Shown here: positions 19,382 to 28,329 of the stretch, in pieces | How the letters are laid out: each line of letters opens with the position of its first letter | How positions within the stretch are numbered: the stretch's first letter is position 1 | From: an uncultured Planctomycetota bacterium | GTDB lineage: Bacteria; Planctomycetota; Phycisphaerae; SM23-33 | Assembly (NCBI GenBank): GCA_903892515.1 | Contig: CAITIS010000098.1 | Span: forward strand, 1-64,000 | DNA length: 64,000 bases | Direction: 5' to 3' | Program-made: the position numbers and the translations under genes | Notes under the pieces: model-generated | Told to the model about the DNA's origin: nothing | The model's database searches: none | The model's input: only the letters and a program-made list of their open reading frames with translations

Positions 19382-21241
19382 CTAGAGATAGTATTCCGGC
19401 AAGTAGTTCCGCGATACCAGCAGTTGCTGGATGGCCGCCACGGCCTGGCGTGTGCCCGTTGTCGCACTCAACTCCAGATCAACCTTTCGCCGGCCGAAAC
19501 GGTTTTCGCCGACATTGATTACGAGCAACTCGCCGGGCTGGTTGAGCTTCTCGATCACGTCGGCCTCATGATCGTCCAAGTCCGAGACCGTGGCGATGAG
19601 AATCAGCCCGGCGTCCGTGAACAGGTGCGCCATTTCGCCCAGCAGGCGCAGCGGCTCATCCCGCTCGCCGCCCGTGGCCTCGCGCAAATCCGAATCGATG
19701 CCCAGCAGGCTATTGGACAGCCCCAGGTAATACACCTGCCTGCCGGCGGCAAACAGCTCTTCTTCCAGGGCCTTGGCCAGCTTGTTCTTGCCTGTTCCCG
19801 CCGGCCCGGCCACCAGTACCAGCGTCGATCGTTGAGCGTTCCGCGCCGCCCGCATGGCCGGCGTGATGGCGCTGCGCTCCCAGGCTTGGTCGCGTGCGGC
19901 CACGTGCTTTTCCACCAGCGTCTGGCCGCCCTGGTCGGCGTCCAGCACGATGCCCACACCGGCGATCTCGTAATTATCGATGATAACAAACCGGCCGGTC
20001 TGGGGGATGTCCTTGACCAGGTCGCACGCGATGGGCCGGAGCGTTTCCAGCGTGACCTCGGCCACGTCGTGCCGGTCAACCTGGCGGCTGCGAGCGACGC
20101 TTTCGAGTTTCGAGGCGTCGATGACGGTGTGCACCTCCGTCAGCCAGACCGGCGAGCGGGCCGAGCCGAGTTTGAGCTTGTACCGCCGACCCGGCACCAT
20201 GGCTTGCCGGCCCAACCAGAAGACATTGGCACGGATACGCGAGGTGACCTTGGCCTGCGTCTCACTGACGCGGCACAGGATCTCGCCGGGCTTGACGTAC
20301 ACCTGCGTGCGCAGCGTCAGGCCCACGACCTCACCGGCCTGAGCATCCTGGCGCGGCGCGGAGGCGAACTCTTCGATGCTCTGCACCGTGCTGCGTTTGA
20401 GCGAAGGCAGGAACACGACCTCGTCGCCAACGCGAAGCTGGCCCGAATCGATCCTGCCGGTGAAGATCCGCCGCTCATCATCCTGCTCGGTAAACTTGTA
20501 CACGTCCTGGATGGGCAGCCGCAGCGGCGCATCCGCCGGCGACACCGCGCGGGCAAAGCCATCCAACGTCTCCAACATCGTTGGGCCGTCATACCAGCTC
20601 ATGCGATCCGAGTGGACGATCAGGTTGTCGCCTTCGCGGGCGGCGATGGGGATGAACCGCTCAGGCTCGATGCCCACGCGCGCCAGGAAGAGCCGGTACT
20701 CCTGCTCGATCTCGTCATAGACGGCCTGGCTGTAGCCCACCAGGTCCATCTTGTTCACGCACACCGCCACCTGCTTGATGCCCAGCATGCTCAGCAGGTA
20801 GGCGTGCCGGCGCGAGTTTTCGGCGATGCCTTCCTTGGCGTCGATCAGCAGCAGCGCCGCCTGGGCCCTGGCCGCGCCGGAGATCATGTTCTTCAAGAAC
20901 TCCACGTGGCCGGGGGCGTCGATGATGATGTAGTCGCGCCGCGCGGACTTAAAGAAGCACCTGGCCGAGTCGATGGTGATGCCCTGGGCCTGCTCGTCCT
21001 TGAGTGCGTCCAGCAGGAAGGCGTATTCAAAGGGCCGGCTGGTGCGCTGGCAATTCGCCCGCACGGCCTCCAGCTTGCCCTGTGGCAGGCTGCCGGTGTC
21101 GGCCAGCAACCGGCCCACGAGCGTGCTCTTGCCGTGGTCCACGTGGCCGATGATGACGATGTCCATCCGCTCGCGGGGGATTTGCGGTTTTCGATTTTCG
21201 AGTTTCGATTTCTGTCGCTCGGACACGGTTTTCAAAGTCAT
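19382..21241 (-). CDS. cysNC: Sulfate adenylyltransferase large subunit fused to APS-kinase-like domain
   Basis: The 619-residue product combines an EF-Tu-like GTPase ([42 protein letters not shown]), two beta-barrel domains, and a C-terminal APS-kinase-like domain (residues about 470-619). With CysD it makes ATP sulfurylase, forming APS from sulfate and ATP. The kinase-like domain is shortened and its P-loop reads GPAGTGKNK, with Asn in place of the Ser/Thr that contacts magnesium; the usual DGDN(I/V)RHGL motif is replaced by [14 protein letters not shown]. It may be inactive. The start at 21241 has GAGG eight bases upstream; a start at 21166, right before the GTPase core, is also plausible because the intervening residues come from an A/T-rich repetitive stretch. 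Confidence 0.9.
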   Translation of the reverse strand: MTLKTVSERQKSKLENRKPQIPRERMDIVIIGHVDHGKSTLVGRLLADTGSLPQGKLEAVRANCQRTSRPFEYAFLLDALKDEQAQGITIDSARCFFKSARRDYIIIDAPGHVEFLKNMISGAARAQAALLLIDAKEGIAENSRRHAYLLSMLGIKQVAVCVNKMDLVGYSQAVYDEIEQEYRLFLARVGIEPERFIPIAAREGDNLIVHSDRMSWYDGPTMLETLDGFARAVSPADAPLRLPIQDVYKFTEQDDERRIFTGRIDSGQLRVGDEVVFLPSLKRSTVQSIEEFASAPRQDAQAGEVVGLTLRTQVYVKPGEILCRVSETQAKVTSRIRANVFWLGRQAMVPGRRYKLKLGSARSPVWLTEVHTVIDASKLESVARSRQVDRHDVAEVTLETLRPIACDLVKDIPQTGRFVIIDNYEIAGVGIVLDADQGGQTLVEKHVAARDQAWERSAITPAMRAARNAQRSTLVLVAGPAGTGKNKLAKALEEELFAAGRQVYYLGLSNSLLGIDSDLREATGGERDEPLRLLGEMAHLFTDAGLILIATVSDLDDHEADVIEKLNQPGELLVINVGENRFGRRKVDLELSATTGTRQAVAAIQQLLVSRNYLPEYYL

Positions 21242-21308
21242 CGTCTGGTCCTCTAATTGCGATGTGCCTGTTGCGTTCAATCGCACATCGGAAATCGTAA
21301 ATCGCACA

Positions 21309-22190
21309 TCACATGTATCCGTCCCGGCGGAGCGTCTCTAGACCCTGGCCGTCTTCCTTGTCCTGCTCTCTGCCGCTGCGTTCGGCGATGTTGGCGAACC
21401 TGCCCGTGCGCAGCTCCCGGATGATGTCCGAGACGTTCTTGGCCGTCGACGCCACCGGTGTGGTGCAGGGTGCGCAGCCCAGGCTGCGGTAACGCCGGCC
21501 GTTGCCCCGGTCGAAGTACAGCGGGATCACCGGGATGTTCTCGGCCTGGATGTATTCCCAGATATTCAGCTCCGTCCAATCCAGCAGCGGATGGATGCGG
21601 ACGTGCGTGCCGGGGGCAAAGTCGGTCTTGAAGTAGTTCCACAGCTCGGGCGGCTGATCGGCCACGTCCCATTCGTTGTGCTGGTCGCGCGGCGAGAAGT
21701 ACCGTTCCTTGGAACGGCTGCCTTCCTCATCGGCCCGCACACCGACGATGACGCCCGTGAAGGGTTCGCCGCCCTCCGTGCGAACGTACTGGCAGGTCGT
21801 GTGATCGATGCTCCAGCGCGGCCATTCACCTGAGAGCGTCTTTTTCAGTGCCTCGCTCTTGAGGGACGCGCAGCACTGCAATCGCGTGGCCGCACCGTCG
21901 GGGAAAGTCTGCTTGCCCGCCAAGGCCGCCTGGTTCTGGCCGAAGATGAGATTGAGCTTCCACTCCACGGCCAGGCGGTCGCGGTAGGCGATCATCGCGG
22001 GCATCTTGTGCGCCGTGTCGATGTGCATGAGCGGGATGGGCACGTGGCCAAAGAAGGCCTTGCGTGCCAGCCACAGCAGCACCGTGCTGTCCTTGCCGAT
22101 GGACCACAGCATCACGAGTTGTTTGAAATCGCGGTAGGCCTCACGCAGGATGAAAACGCTCTGGGCCTCCAGCGCCTTGAGATGGTTCAT
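21309..22190 (-). CDS. cysD: Sulfate adenylyltransferase small subunit
   Basis: The 293-residue protein is a PP-loop ATP pyrophosphatase of the CysD type: [22 protein letters not shown] (the SIGKDS loop binds ATP pyrophosphate), [27 protein letters not shown] and the C-terminal [13 protein letters not shown] with RDGYM at the end. Length and ending fit the family. It forms the catalytic half of ATP sulfurylase with CysN. Its ATG overlaps the cysH stop (ATGA), and cysNC follows 67 bases later. Confidence 0.96.
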   Translation of the reverse strand: MNHLKALEAQSVFILREAYRDFKQLVMLWSIGKDSTVLLWLARKAFFGHVPIPLMHIDTAHKMPAMIAYRDRLAVEWKLNLIFGQNQAALAGKQTFPDGAATRLQCCASLKSEALKKTLSGEWPRWSIDHTTCQYVRTEGGEPFTGVIVGVRADEEGSRSKERYFSPRDQHNEWDVADQPPELWNYFKTDFAPGTHVRIHPLLDWTELNIWEYIQAENIPVIPLYFDRGNGRRYRSLGCAPCTTPVASTAKNVSDIIRELRTGRFANIAERSGREQDKEDGQGLETLRRDGYM

Positions 22191-22927
22191 TTCGGAGCTT
22201 CCTTTCGCACGAGATTGCCGTCGACGACGTGCAGGCCGCATTCCTTGTGCTCGGGCGTTTCCCACCACCACCGGCCCGCGCGGATGTCCTGGCCGGGTTC
22301 GACCGCCCGCGTGCACGGCGCGCAGCCAATGCTGGGGTAGCCGCGGTCGTGCAGGGCGTTGTACGGCACGTGGTGGAGGCGGATATATTCCCACACCTGC
22401 TCACTGGTCCAGCCGGCCAGCGGGTTGATCTTAAACAGGCCGTTGGTTTCGTCCCATTCCACCAGTTCGACTTGCTGCCGCGTGGGGGCCTGCTCGCGGC
22501 GCAGGCCAGTGATCCACGCCTCCAGTTGCCCGAGTTTGCGCCGGAGGGGAGCGACCTTGCGGGCATGGCAGCAGGCCTTGCGGCTCTCGACGCTGTCGTA
22601 GAAGGAGTTCACGCCACTTCGGCCGACCAGCTCTTCGACGTCGGTGCGGTTGGGAAAGAGCACCTGGATTTCGATGCCGTACCGCTTGCGCGTGGCGTCG
22701 AGAACGTCGTACGTCTCCTGCGGCAACCGGCCGGTGTCGAGCGTGAAGATCGGTAGCGGCGGGGCAAGTCGCCCCAACAGGTCGGTGAGAACCTGGTCTT
22801 CGACGCCGAAACTGCTGGCCAGGGCGACCCGGCCAGGGAATCGCTGGGCCACCATCGTCAGCAAACCTGAGGGGGTCATGGCCTTAGCCCTCGTCTGCAA
22901 GTCCAGCAACTGATCCTGCGGCGCCAT
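22187..22927 (-). CDS. cysH: Adenylylsulfate (APS) reductase, [4Fe-4S] type
   Basis: The 246-residue protein has the PP-loop [30 protein letters not shown], the paired cysteines in [19 protein letters not shown], and the C-terminal catalytic KECGLH. The CC plus CxxC set is diagnostic for the iron-sulfur-containing APS reductases, in contrast to the PAPS-specific CysH of enteric bacteria. It reduces APS to sulfite with thioredoxin as electron donor. This agrees with the degenerate APS-kinase domain of the neighbouring CysNC: PAPS would not be needed. It starts next to the stop of the DUF2061 gene and overlaps cysD by four bases. Confidence 0.95.
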   Translation of the reverse strand: MAPQDQLLDLQTRAKAMTPSGLLTMVAQRFPGRVALASSFGVEDQVLTDLLGRLAPPLPIFTLDTGRLPQETYDVLDATRKRYGIEIQVLFPNRTDVEELVGRSGVNSFYDSVESRKACCHARKVAPLRRKLGQLEAWITGLRREQAPTRQQVELVEWDETNGLFKINPLAGWTSEQVWEYIRLHHVPYNALHDRGYPSIGCAPCTRAVEPGQDIRAGRWWWETPEHKECGLHVVDGNLVRKEAPK

Positions 22928-23161
22928 CTAAGCGGCCTCCTCGGCCTCGACTGTCGGCGTCGGCTGACGGCCGAAGTCGACCCTCAGCCACAGCCGCTCA
23001 TGCACATAGAAGCCTCCGATCTTCAGCAGCGTGTCCATGACGCCGATCGAGGCCGCCACGCTGGCCTTGTGAGTAACGGACCAAGCAACCAGCACCGTCA
23101 TCAATGTGCCCAGCGAACGCCAAGTTACAGCCTTGATGATAGTTCGGGCGTGTGTTTCCAC
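22928..23161 (-). CDS. DUF2061 membrane protein, first gene of the sulfate operon
   Basis: The 77-residue product matches the DUF2061 pattern: RTIIKAVTWRSLGTLMTVLVAW (first helix), a short turn, ASIGVMDTLLKIGGFYVHERLW (second helix). Such proteins are regular companions of sulfate assimilation genes; a part in sulfate or sulfite transport or anchoring has been suggested but is not established. Translation starts at a GTG with AAAGGAG eleven bases upstream. The cysH gene begins directly after the stop codon. Confidence 0.9.
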   Translation of the reverse strand: METHARTIIKAVTWRSLGTLMTVLVAWSVTHKASVAASIGVMDTLLKIGGFYVHERLWLRVDFGRQPTPTVEAEEAA

Positions 23162-23353
23162 AGATGGTTTCTCCTTTGCTGCGCGGTCGTTGATTCAGTA
23201 GTCAGGAAAAGAAAGGGGAGGTATGAGATGGCCTTCAACAGGCCATAGACATGGCCCATTGACGGCCCAAGGGCAGGGGCCGACCCAAGGCCAAGACGAG
23301 CGAGTCAAGTTGTGTCTTCTGTATGTGGGTCATGTAAAGCTCATTTATTCTAT
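23162..23353 (-). promoter_or_regulatory. Long structured 5' leader of the sulfate assimilation operon
   Basis: About 190 bases separate the deduced transcription start (near 23353) from the GTG of the DUF2061 gene. Read on the minus strand it contains several GGCC-rich complementary blocks, for example TGGCCT with AGGCCA around a GTTGA loop near 23240, and a longer pairing of GGGTCGGCCC with GGGCCG. I cannot match it to a known sulfur riboswitch class by eye. The region could host leader-mediated control. Confidence 0.35.
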
Positions 23354-23359
23354 CGGGAT

Positions 23360-23394
23360 ATTGTACACTTTATAATCACCATGTCAATGTACAA
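23360..23394 (-). promoter_or_regulatory. Strong sigma70-type promoter overlapped by a palindromic operator candidate
   Basis: On the minus strand TTGACA (23387-23382) and TACAAT (23365-23360) are separated by 16 bases, a near-consensus promoter pointing into the sulfate operon. The exact inverted repeat TTGTACA / TGTACAA (23361-23367 and 23388-23394) brackets the spacer and overlaps the -10 box, as expected for a repressor site. The region is distinctly A+T-rich compared with its surroundings. No regulator gene is adjacent. The rest of the gene-free stretch up to 23616 shows nothing else recognisable. Confidence 0.7.
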
Positions 23395-23616
23395 AGCGAT
23401 GATTCCGATATTATCATGTTTGCGAGAATAACTATCTAAGCAGTAGGCGGTTGAAGCTTTGGACTATCCAGTAGCTTGAACACTGCGTCCAGAAATATTA
23501 TAAACCGCATCGAAACGATGATGTTTTGGATGGGAGCATGGTTGGTGGCTTTGGGCCATGCTCTTGATCTGCTCAATCCTTGGCAGCGTTTATGAGCGGC
23601 AGGTTGCAAGAAAGAA

Positions 23617-23642
23617 GCGGCGGCCTCCGTGGAGGCCGCCGC
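23617..23642 (-). terminator. Rho-independent terminator after the small ORF
   Basis: A perfect GC-rich stem (GCGGCGGCCTCC with GGAGGCCGCCGC) is followed on the minus strand by TTCTTTCTT. It lies 43 bases after the stop of the 50-codon ORF at 23686-23838, supporting transcription of that ORF. Confidence 0.8.
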
Positions 23643-23685
23643 GTGCTCGATAATCCCAGCGCTAGTCAACTCTTCGGGCCGTCGG

Positions 23686-23838
23686 TCAGCTTACTCCGCC
23701 GATCATGTTGATGCCGACGTACACCAAGTTCGCCAGGGAACGCAGGGCCAGCGAGTTGCTGTACAGGACGCCGTTGACGGCATCGCCATCGGGTTCCTTC
23801 AGGATGTCCAGGATTCGCATGGCCGCGTTAGTGGCCAA
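23686..23838 (-). CDS. Small protein of unknown function (50 residues)
   Basis: A minus-strand frame too short for most gene finders starts at TTG (AGGAG five bases upstream) or at an inner ATG at 23820 and ends at TGA 23686. It encodes LATNAAMRILDILKEPDGDA and continues to a hydrophobic C-terminus (LANLVYVGINMIGGVS). A strong terminator follows at once, which is the main reason to believe it. It could also be the surviving 3' end of a decayed gene: upstream of the TTG the frame is closed by a TAA. Function unknown. The stretch 23839-24142 holds no recognisable gene. Confidence 0.4.
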   Translation of the reverse strand: MATNAAMRILDILKEPDGDAVNGVLYSNSLALRSLANLVYVGINMIGGVS

Positions 23839-24142
23839 GGACGCTCCTGCCGCTCGCTGCGATTATCGGACCGCCAGTGCGAGTGCTGCGGCGCTGGTCA
23901 GGAAACTGGCTGGTGGTGGGCCGCCCAATCCTTGCCTCGGCCGGAGGGGGCAGTTGATTCTCCGCCGCCGATTTCTTCGCCGCGATTCGCCCGCTCACAA
24001 ATCATATCGTAGGTTTCGCATGAGTGAATGGATGCCCGGAAGTCAACAGGCCACGCCGCCAGGTCAGGTGTGGCTGAACGCGAGACGATCTTCGGGCAAA
24101 GCGACACGTGAATTGGAACATGGATTCCAAAAGGAGAACATC

Positions 24143-25048
24143 ATGAATTGCGCTCCCTTTGTTGCCGTTAAGCAGGTCGTGGCCGTGCTGGTGTTATGCG
24201 CATTGGGCGCGGTGGGATCTACGGCCCAAGCGTGCAGCATCTATGACGGCAACGCCGCGAACACGCAGTCCACGCTGCTGGCCAGCGGCGACCGAAGCCT
24301 GGACCATCTGGCCTTCGTTGGATCGTCCACCGTGATGACCGGCTCGGACTTCCTGCGGTTTTCCAACGGCTACTTGATGAAGAGCCTGGACGCCGATCAT
24401 CCCACGCAGGTTCTGTACGGATGGAATGCTCCGATCCCGCGGGACGTGTCGGCCGCTGGGAATCTTCAGGACTTCAACCCCGACCGGGCCGATCACTCTA
24501 CGCCATTTGCCGGCGAAACCAGCGGGACCGGCACCCTGGCGGAGGTCTTTGGCCCCTTCGGCAGCGGCTACAAAAACATGAGCCGCATCCTCGATGGCGA
24601 GGAAGTCTGCCGTCCCTACTACGTTGACCTGTACTTCGGCAACGGCCTGAAACTCTCTGGCGACAACAGCAGCACGACGGTTGAACTGGCCGTTCTGGAA
24701 CGTGGCGGAAACAGCAGCTTCAACGTCTACGGCATCCTTGCCCCCGGCAGCGGCGATATCGCCCACTATGCCCCGACATTGACGTCGGCATTGCTGGTGG
24801 ACCCGGGCTGCGGAAACTTTAACAGCCTCTGGTCGCTGGACACGCTGGAGATCGACGGCGCTCAAGACGTGCGAGCCTACGGCATCAGCCTGGACCCCAG
24901 GTGGACTAACCTGGTCGGCATACGCATCGAGAGCAACGGCTCGTGCTTTGCCGGCCCGGATATCGTTGGCGTCGGCGCCGTCCCCGAACCGGCCACGCTG
25001 TCGCTGCTGGCTTTCAGCGGTCTGGCTATGCTGAGACGGAAGAAGTAG
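24143..25048 (+). CDS. PEP-CTERM secreted protein
   Basis: The 301-residue product has a signal peptide (VVAVLVLCALGAVGSTAQA), a body rich in Asn, Gly and Ser without a recognised catalytic motif, and a C-terminal PEP-CTERM sorting signal: VPEP, a hydrophobic segment (ATLSLLAFSGLAML) and the basic end RRKK. Such proteins are cleaved and anchored by exosortase and are linked to extracellular polysaccharide production. AAAAGGAG precedes the ATG at 24143. No exosortase gene is in this window. Confidence 0.88.
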   Translation: MNCAPFVAVKQVVAVLVLCALGAVGSTAQACSIYDGNAANTQSTLLASGDRSLDHLAFVGSSTVMTGSDFLRFSNGYLMKSLDADHPTQVLYGWNAPIPRDVSAAGNLQDFNPDRADHSTPFAGETSGTGTLAEVFGPFGSGYKNMSRILDGEEVCRPYYVDLYFGNGLKLSGDNSSTTVELAVLERGGNSSFNVYGILAPGSGDIAHYAPTLTSALLVDPGCGNFNSLWSLDTLEIDGAQDVRAYGISLDPRWTNLVGIRIESNGSCFAGPDIVGVGAVPEPATLSLLAFSGLAMLRRKK

Positions 25049-25073
25049 GGCGGATTCTCCACGTTGCTCTTCA

Positions 25074-25102
25074 CAGGCCCTGGGCTCAAAGCCCGGGGCC
25101 TG
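25074..25102 (+). terminator. Terminator-like hairpin after the PEP-CTERM gene
   Basis: A 13-bp stem with one G-T wobble (CAGGCCCTGGGCT with AGCCCGGGGCCTG, loop CAA) followed by TTTCGATT. It begins 25 bases after the stop codon. Confidence 0.65.
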
Positions 25103-25148
25103 TTTCGATTGATTCCGAAGCCCTGCGAGCGACTTAACCAGCCCGTTC

Positions 25149-25628
25149 GTGCGCCCGTTGATGCCGTGCGTGGATAGTTCGCTCGCAGACTGCGGGATCA
25201 CGGCAATATCTCGCACGGGCTCACTCTGCCCGGTGTTCCAGGAGGCATCGTCCGAAGTGCTCGGCCTGGATGTGCCAGAACCGCATGTCGACGTGGCCCT
25301 GGCCATGCGGTTCATCCAGAACCACGCCGACAAGCCCATCACCGTCCGCGACGTGCTCAAAGAAGTCCCCATCTCACGGCGACACATGGAGATTCAGTTC
25401 AGAAAACTCCTGGGCCGCTCGCCTCGCCAGCAGATCCAGCACGCCCACGTCGAGCGGGCCAAGCTGCTCAGTCAGGACTTCGACCTCAGCTGGGCCGAGA
25501 CGGCCGAACTCAGCGGCTTCGACGACCAGACCACCTTCGGCCGGATCTTCAAGCGATTCGAGAAGTGCACCCCGCGGCAGTATCGAAATCGCATCCGCCG
25601 CCTCAACGGGGATGAAGCAGACAAATAG
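25149..25628 (+). CDS. Truncated AraC-type regulator (DNA-binding domain only)
   Basis: The 159-residue product consists of a short non-conserved N-terminus and a complete AraC-type double helix-turn-helix domain (residues about 45-150): VALAMRFIQNHADKPITV, ISRRHMEIQFRKLLGRSP, HVERAKLLSQ and the signature AELSGFDDQTTFGRIFKRF. The domain aligns word for word with the C-terminal part of the full-length XylR-like regulator at 29707-30855. The LacI-like sugar-binding domain that should precede it is absent and the region upstream is the terminator of the PEP-CTERM gene, so it is a decapitated paralogue. The start (GTG at 25149) is uncertain. It may be a relic or a constitutive DNA-binding protein. 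Confidence 0.65.
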   Translation: MRPLMPCVDSSLADCGITAISRTGSLCPVFQEASSEVLGLDVPEPHVDVALAMRFIQNHADKPITVRDVLKEVPISRRHMEIQFRKLLGRSPRQQIQHAHVERAKLLSQDFDLSWAETAELSGFDDQTTFGRIFKRFEKCTPRQYRNRIRRLNGDEADK

Positions 25629-25975
25629 GGCTCAGGAAATAGTAGCGGGGGCCACCTTGAGACCTCTCGTGCTGAGAAAAGCCTGCCGGGCGAGATGCCG
25701 GCGAGTGGATTTTTCATGTACGGAATCATCGCCCAGAGCAATCAGCCGTCTGTCTTTCATCGCTTGGATCGCACAGGCCGCTACCTTGGTGGCGACGAGC
25801 CAACCAGCACGTTTACGCCGGATCAGGCGTTGACAATGTCCTCGACATTGCCCAATGTGTGGCTCGCCATCAAGGGCGAGAGGATCGACGGTTGGTCCCG
25901 ATGACCAGTATTGACGTGGTGTAGTTGGGCTGAGGGCGGCTGTTTGCCGGCCGCTGGGTTTCAGTGGAGAATCTG
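25629..25975. other. Intergenic stretch without a recognised gene
   Basis: Short frames exist on both strands but none has a plausible ribosome site together with recognisable protein character. A small inverted repeat (TGCCGGGC and GATGCCGGC) lies near 25685. It probably carries the promoter of the two-gene unit that begins at 25976, but no convincing -35/-10 pair is visible. Confidence 0.5.
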
Positions 25976-27133
25976 ATGGATAGCTACTCACGCTTCTTGG
26001 CGACCATGCGCGGCGAGCCCGCGGATCGCGCTGCGGCCTCCTCCTGGTTGGGGATGCCGCTGTTAATGCAACTCGTGCCGGGCGCTGCCAGCTACACCGA
26101 GCTGTTCGAGCGGATGGTCGACGACCCGATCAAGAACATCATCGAAGTGCAGGAAGCCGTGGGGATGGACCCCATCGTTCTGACCCAGTCGGAGCATCCC
26201 GGCGAAGTGATCACCTATCCGGGACTGCTGTTTACCTGGCCAGAGGAGGCGCTGGCAAACTGGCGCATCTCGCGCCGGGTGTTGGGCTCCCAAGCCACTC
26301 ACCAGGTGGTTCAGCGAGTCATCCATACACCCAAGGGCGAACTTAGCCTCACGTACCGGTTGGACGACCACAGCCGCAGCACCTTCGAGCACATGCTCAA
26401 GCAGGAAGCGGATCTGGAGGCGCTGGCGTACTGGCCTGACCCCATGTTGCTCAACATCGACCGCCTCGCGCGGATGGTGCGGCTGGTCGAGAAACGGGGA
26501 GTCTTCCACCACGTCGCGCCGGGCGTATGGAACGAGGCCTGCGAGCTGCGCGGGATAAACAACCTGTCCTTGGACCTGTTTGATCGGCCGGACTGGGTCA
26601 AACGGCTCATGCGCCTGATCGCTGACAGGCAGATCCGCCTCTTTGGCCGGCTGGCGCAGAGCGGCATTGAGACGATCAACCTCAACGAGACCTGGGTTGG
26701 CTTTGGAATCTCGCCGGCAGCGTATCGGGAGTTCATTTTGCCCTACGACAAGGAAGTGGTCGGGGCTATTCACGAGGCTGGGATGCTGGTGAGCTATCAC
26801 AACTGCGGGCGCGCCAGCCGGCTGCTTGAACTGCACGCTGAAACGGGGGCCGACGCACTGGAGACTCTTACGCCGGCAGAACGGTCTGGCGATGTGGACC
26901 TGGCCGATGCCAAGGCACGCATCGGTCGTCGAATGACGCTGTACGGTGGCTTTAACGAGCACGTGTTGTACCAGGGCCAAGCCTCGGACGTGGAAGCGGA
27001 GGTGCGCCGCTGCCTGGCCGCTGCCGGCAAGGGCGGGCGTTACATCCTCCGGGCGACCGGGCAGATCATGGCAGCCAAGCCCGGCAACCTTCAGACCATG
27101 ACGTCGGCGGTTCGAAAGTATGGAGCGTACTGA
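25976..27133 (+). CDS. Uroporphyrinogen-decarboxylase-family protein (methyltransferase-like)
   Basis: The 385-residue protein follows the URO-D/MtaA fold: N-terminal YSRFLATMRGEPADRAA, a central domain, NLNETWVGFGISPAAYREFILPYDKEVV, the metal-site-like word SYHNCGRAS, and TLTPAERSGDVDLADAKARIG leading to YGGFNEH and the final helix. In MtaA/CmuA-type relatives the H-x-C motif binds zinc that activates a thiol for methyl transfer from a corrinoid; true HemE lacks it. Haem synthesis is therefore unlikely, and methyl transfer or demethylation is inferred. Start chosen at the ATG with GGAG seven bases upstream; a GTG four codons before is possible. It overlaps the next gene by one base. Confidence 0.75.
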   Translation: MDSYSRFLATMRGEPADRAAASSWLGMPLLMQLVPGAASYTELFERMVDDPIKNIIEVQEAVGMDPIVLTQSEHPGEVITYPGLLFTWPEEALANWRISRRVLGSQATHQVVQRVIHTPKGELSLTYRLDDHSRSTFEHMLKQEADLEALAYWPDPMLLNIDRLARMVRLVEKRGVFHHVAPGVWNEACELRGINNLSLDLFDRPDWVKRLMRLIADRQIRLFGRLAQSGIETINLNETWVGFGISPAAYREFILPYDKEVVGAIHEAGMLVSYHNCGRASRLLELHAETGADALETLTPAERSGDVDLADAKARIGRRMTLYGGFNEHVLYQGQASDVEAEVRRCLAAAGKGGRYILRATGQIMAAKPGNLQTMTSAVRKYGAY

Positions 27134-28239
27134 TGGCCCGAGGCGCAGACATTGACGCAGTGGCGTGGCGGCATGACGCCTTTCTCAGAATGCAGCCAGT
27201 GGATCGGCCGCTGCTGGGCTTTTGGCTGGGCGATTATTACTTCACCAGCCAGTTTCCCACGGCCATGCGAAATTGGCCGGCAGGGCAGCAGGTGCGTTCC
27301 GAAACGCTGCATTTCGCCCAATTCGCCGAAGATTACGACCGGCTTCACCATGCCTATGAGCAGCTCGACGACGACTTCTTCATGGTGGCGTCGGCGTTCT
27401 CGGTCGTGCCGTGGATGGAAGCCATCATGGGCTGCGACATATTCGCCGAAGCAACCAGTTTCTGGGCGAAACCCTGGCTGGAAGACTATGGCCAACTCGC
27501 GCCGCTCGACGAGCTGGAGTTTTCGGCCACCCCGTGGTTCCGCAAGCTGGTCGAGTTGACCGCCGCGCTTGTGACGTTCGCAGGCGGCCGGTTTCCAATA
27601 AGCCCGCCGCTGATGCGCGGCCCCGCCGACATGCTCGCGGCCATGCGCGGGGCGAACCAATTGGTTCTCGACTTCATCGACCAGCCGGCAGATGTGGCGG
27701 GGGCCCTGGCGCTCTGTGCCCGCATACGTATGCAAGTGATGCAGACGCTCAATGCCCTGATTCCTCCGTTCCACGGAGGCTACGCCGTGGGCGGCTATCC
27801 CAGCCGGCTTTGGACGTCGGGCAAGCGCTGCCTGTACAACCAGGAAGATGCCGCCGCTGTGCTCTCTCCTGAGTTGTTCCGCTCCATGCTGCTGCCTCTT
27901 GAAAAGCAAATTGCCGGCCAAGCCGACGTGGTGATGATGCACCTGCATTCAGGCTGCATCTATCCCGTTGATATCCTGCTGGCGGATCCCAGCTACCAGG
28001 TAATCCAGATCAACTACGACCATGCCGGCACCGGGCCGCGCCTGGACGCCCTGATTCCCACGCTGCAGAAGGCCATTGCCCAAAAGCCGCTGCTGGTGTG
28101 GGGCGAGTTCACCTCAGACGAGATCGCGACTCTTATCAGATCCCTGGGTGGCCGTGGCCTGAGCCTCCAGCCGATCGTGCCGGATTCGGAAGCCGCCGGC
28201 CGCCTTCGCCAGGAGATCGACCGTCTCGCCGGCAAATGA
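27133..28239 (+). CDS. Second uroporphyrinogen-decarboxylase-family protein
   Basis: The 368-residue product is a distant member of the same superfamily: WRHDAFLRMQPVDRPLLGFWLGDYY at the start, PPLMRGPADMLAAM in the middle, and LSPELFRSMLLPLEKQI then MMHLHSGCIYPVDILLADP, where HLHSGC occupies the place of the metal-binding motif of the first protein. Its start codon shares a base with the stop of the preceding gene (TGATG), so the two are translated together and may form a pair acting on one substrate. Cytoplasmic; no membrane segments. No corrinoid protein is encoded nearby. Confidence 0.68.
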   Translation: MARGADIDAVAWRHDAFLRMQPVDRPLLGFWLGDYYFTSQFPTAMRNWPAGQQVRSETLHFAQFAEDYDRLHHAYEQLDDDFFMVASAFSVVPWMEAIMGCDIFAEATSFWAKPWLEDYGQLAPLDELEFSATPWFRKLVELTAALVTFAGGRFPISPPLMRGPADMLAAMRGANQLVLDFIDQPADVAGALALCARIRMQVMQTLNALIPPFHGGYAVGGYPSRLWTSGKRCLYNQEDAAAVLSPELFRSMLLPLEKQIAGQADVVMMHLHSGCIYPVDILLADPSYQVIQINYDHAGTGPRLDALIPTLQKAIAQKPLLVWGEFTSDEIATLIRSLGGRGLSLQPIVPDSEAAGRLRQEIDRLAGK

Positions 28240-28329
28240 GGCGTCAGCCCTGCACGCCCAGGCGAGATGACATGAGCCCTCGGCCAGGGCCAGGCGTGAC
28301 CGTGGAACGCATGCATCCGAGTCGCGCAA

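Noticed and set aside
21166-21307. N-terminal extension of CysNC up to 21307
   Set aside because: The extension is translated from a repetitive stretch of TCGAAAA-type and TCGCACAT-type words, unlike coding sequence; the start was placed at 21241, and even 21166 is possible.
25964-28239. HemE (haem biosynthesis) assignment for the two decarboxylase-family genes
   Set aside because: Metal-site motifs H-x-C in the family position, tandem overlap of two divergent copies and absence of haem genes speak for methyltransferase-like members.
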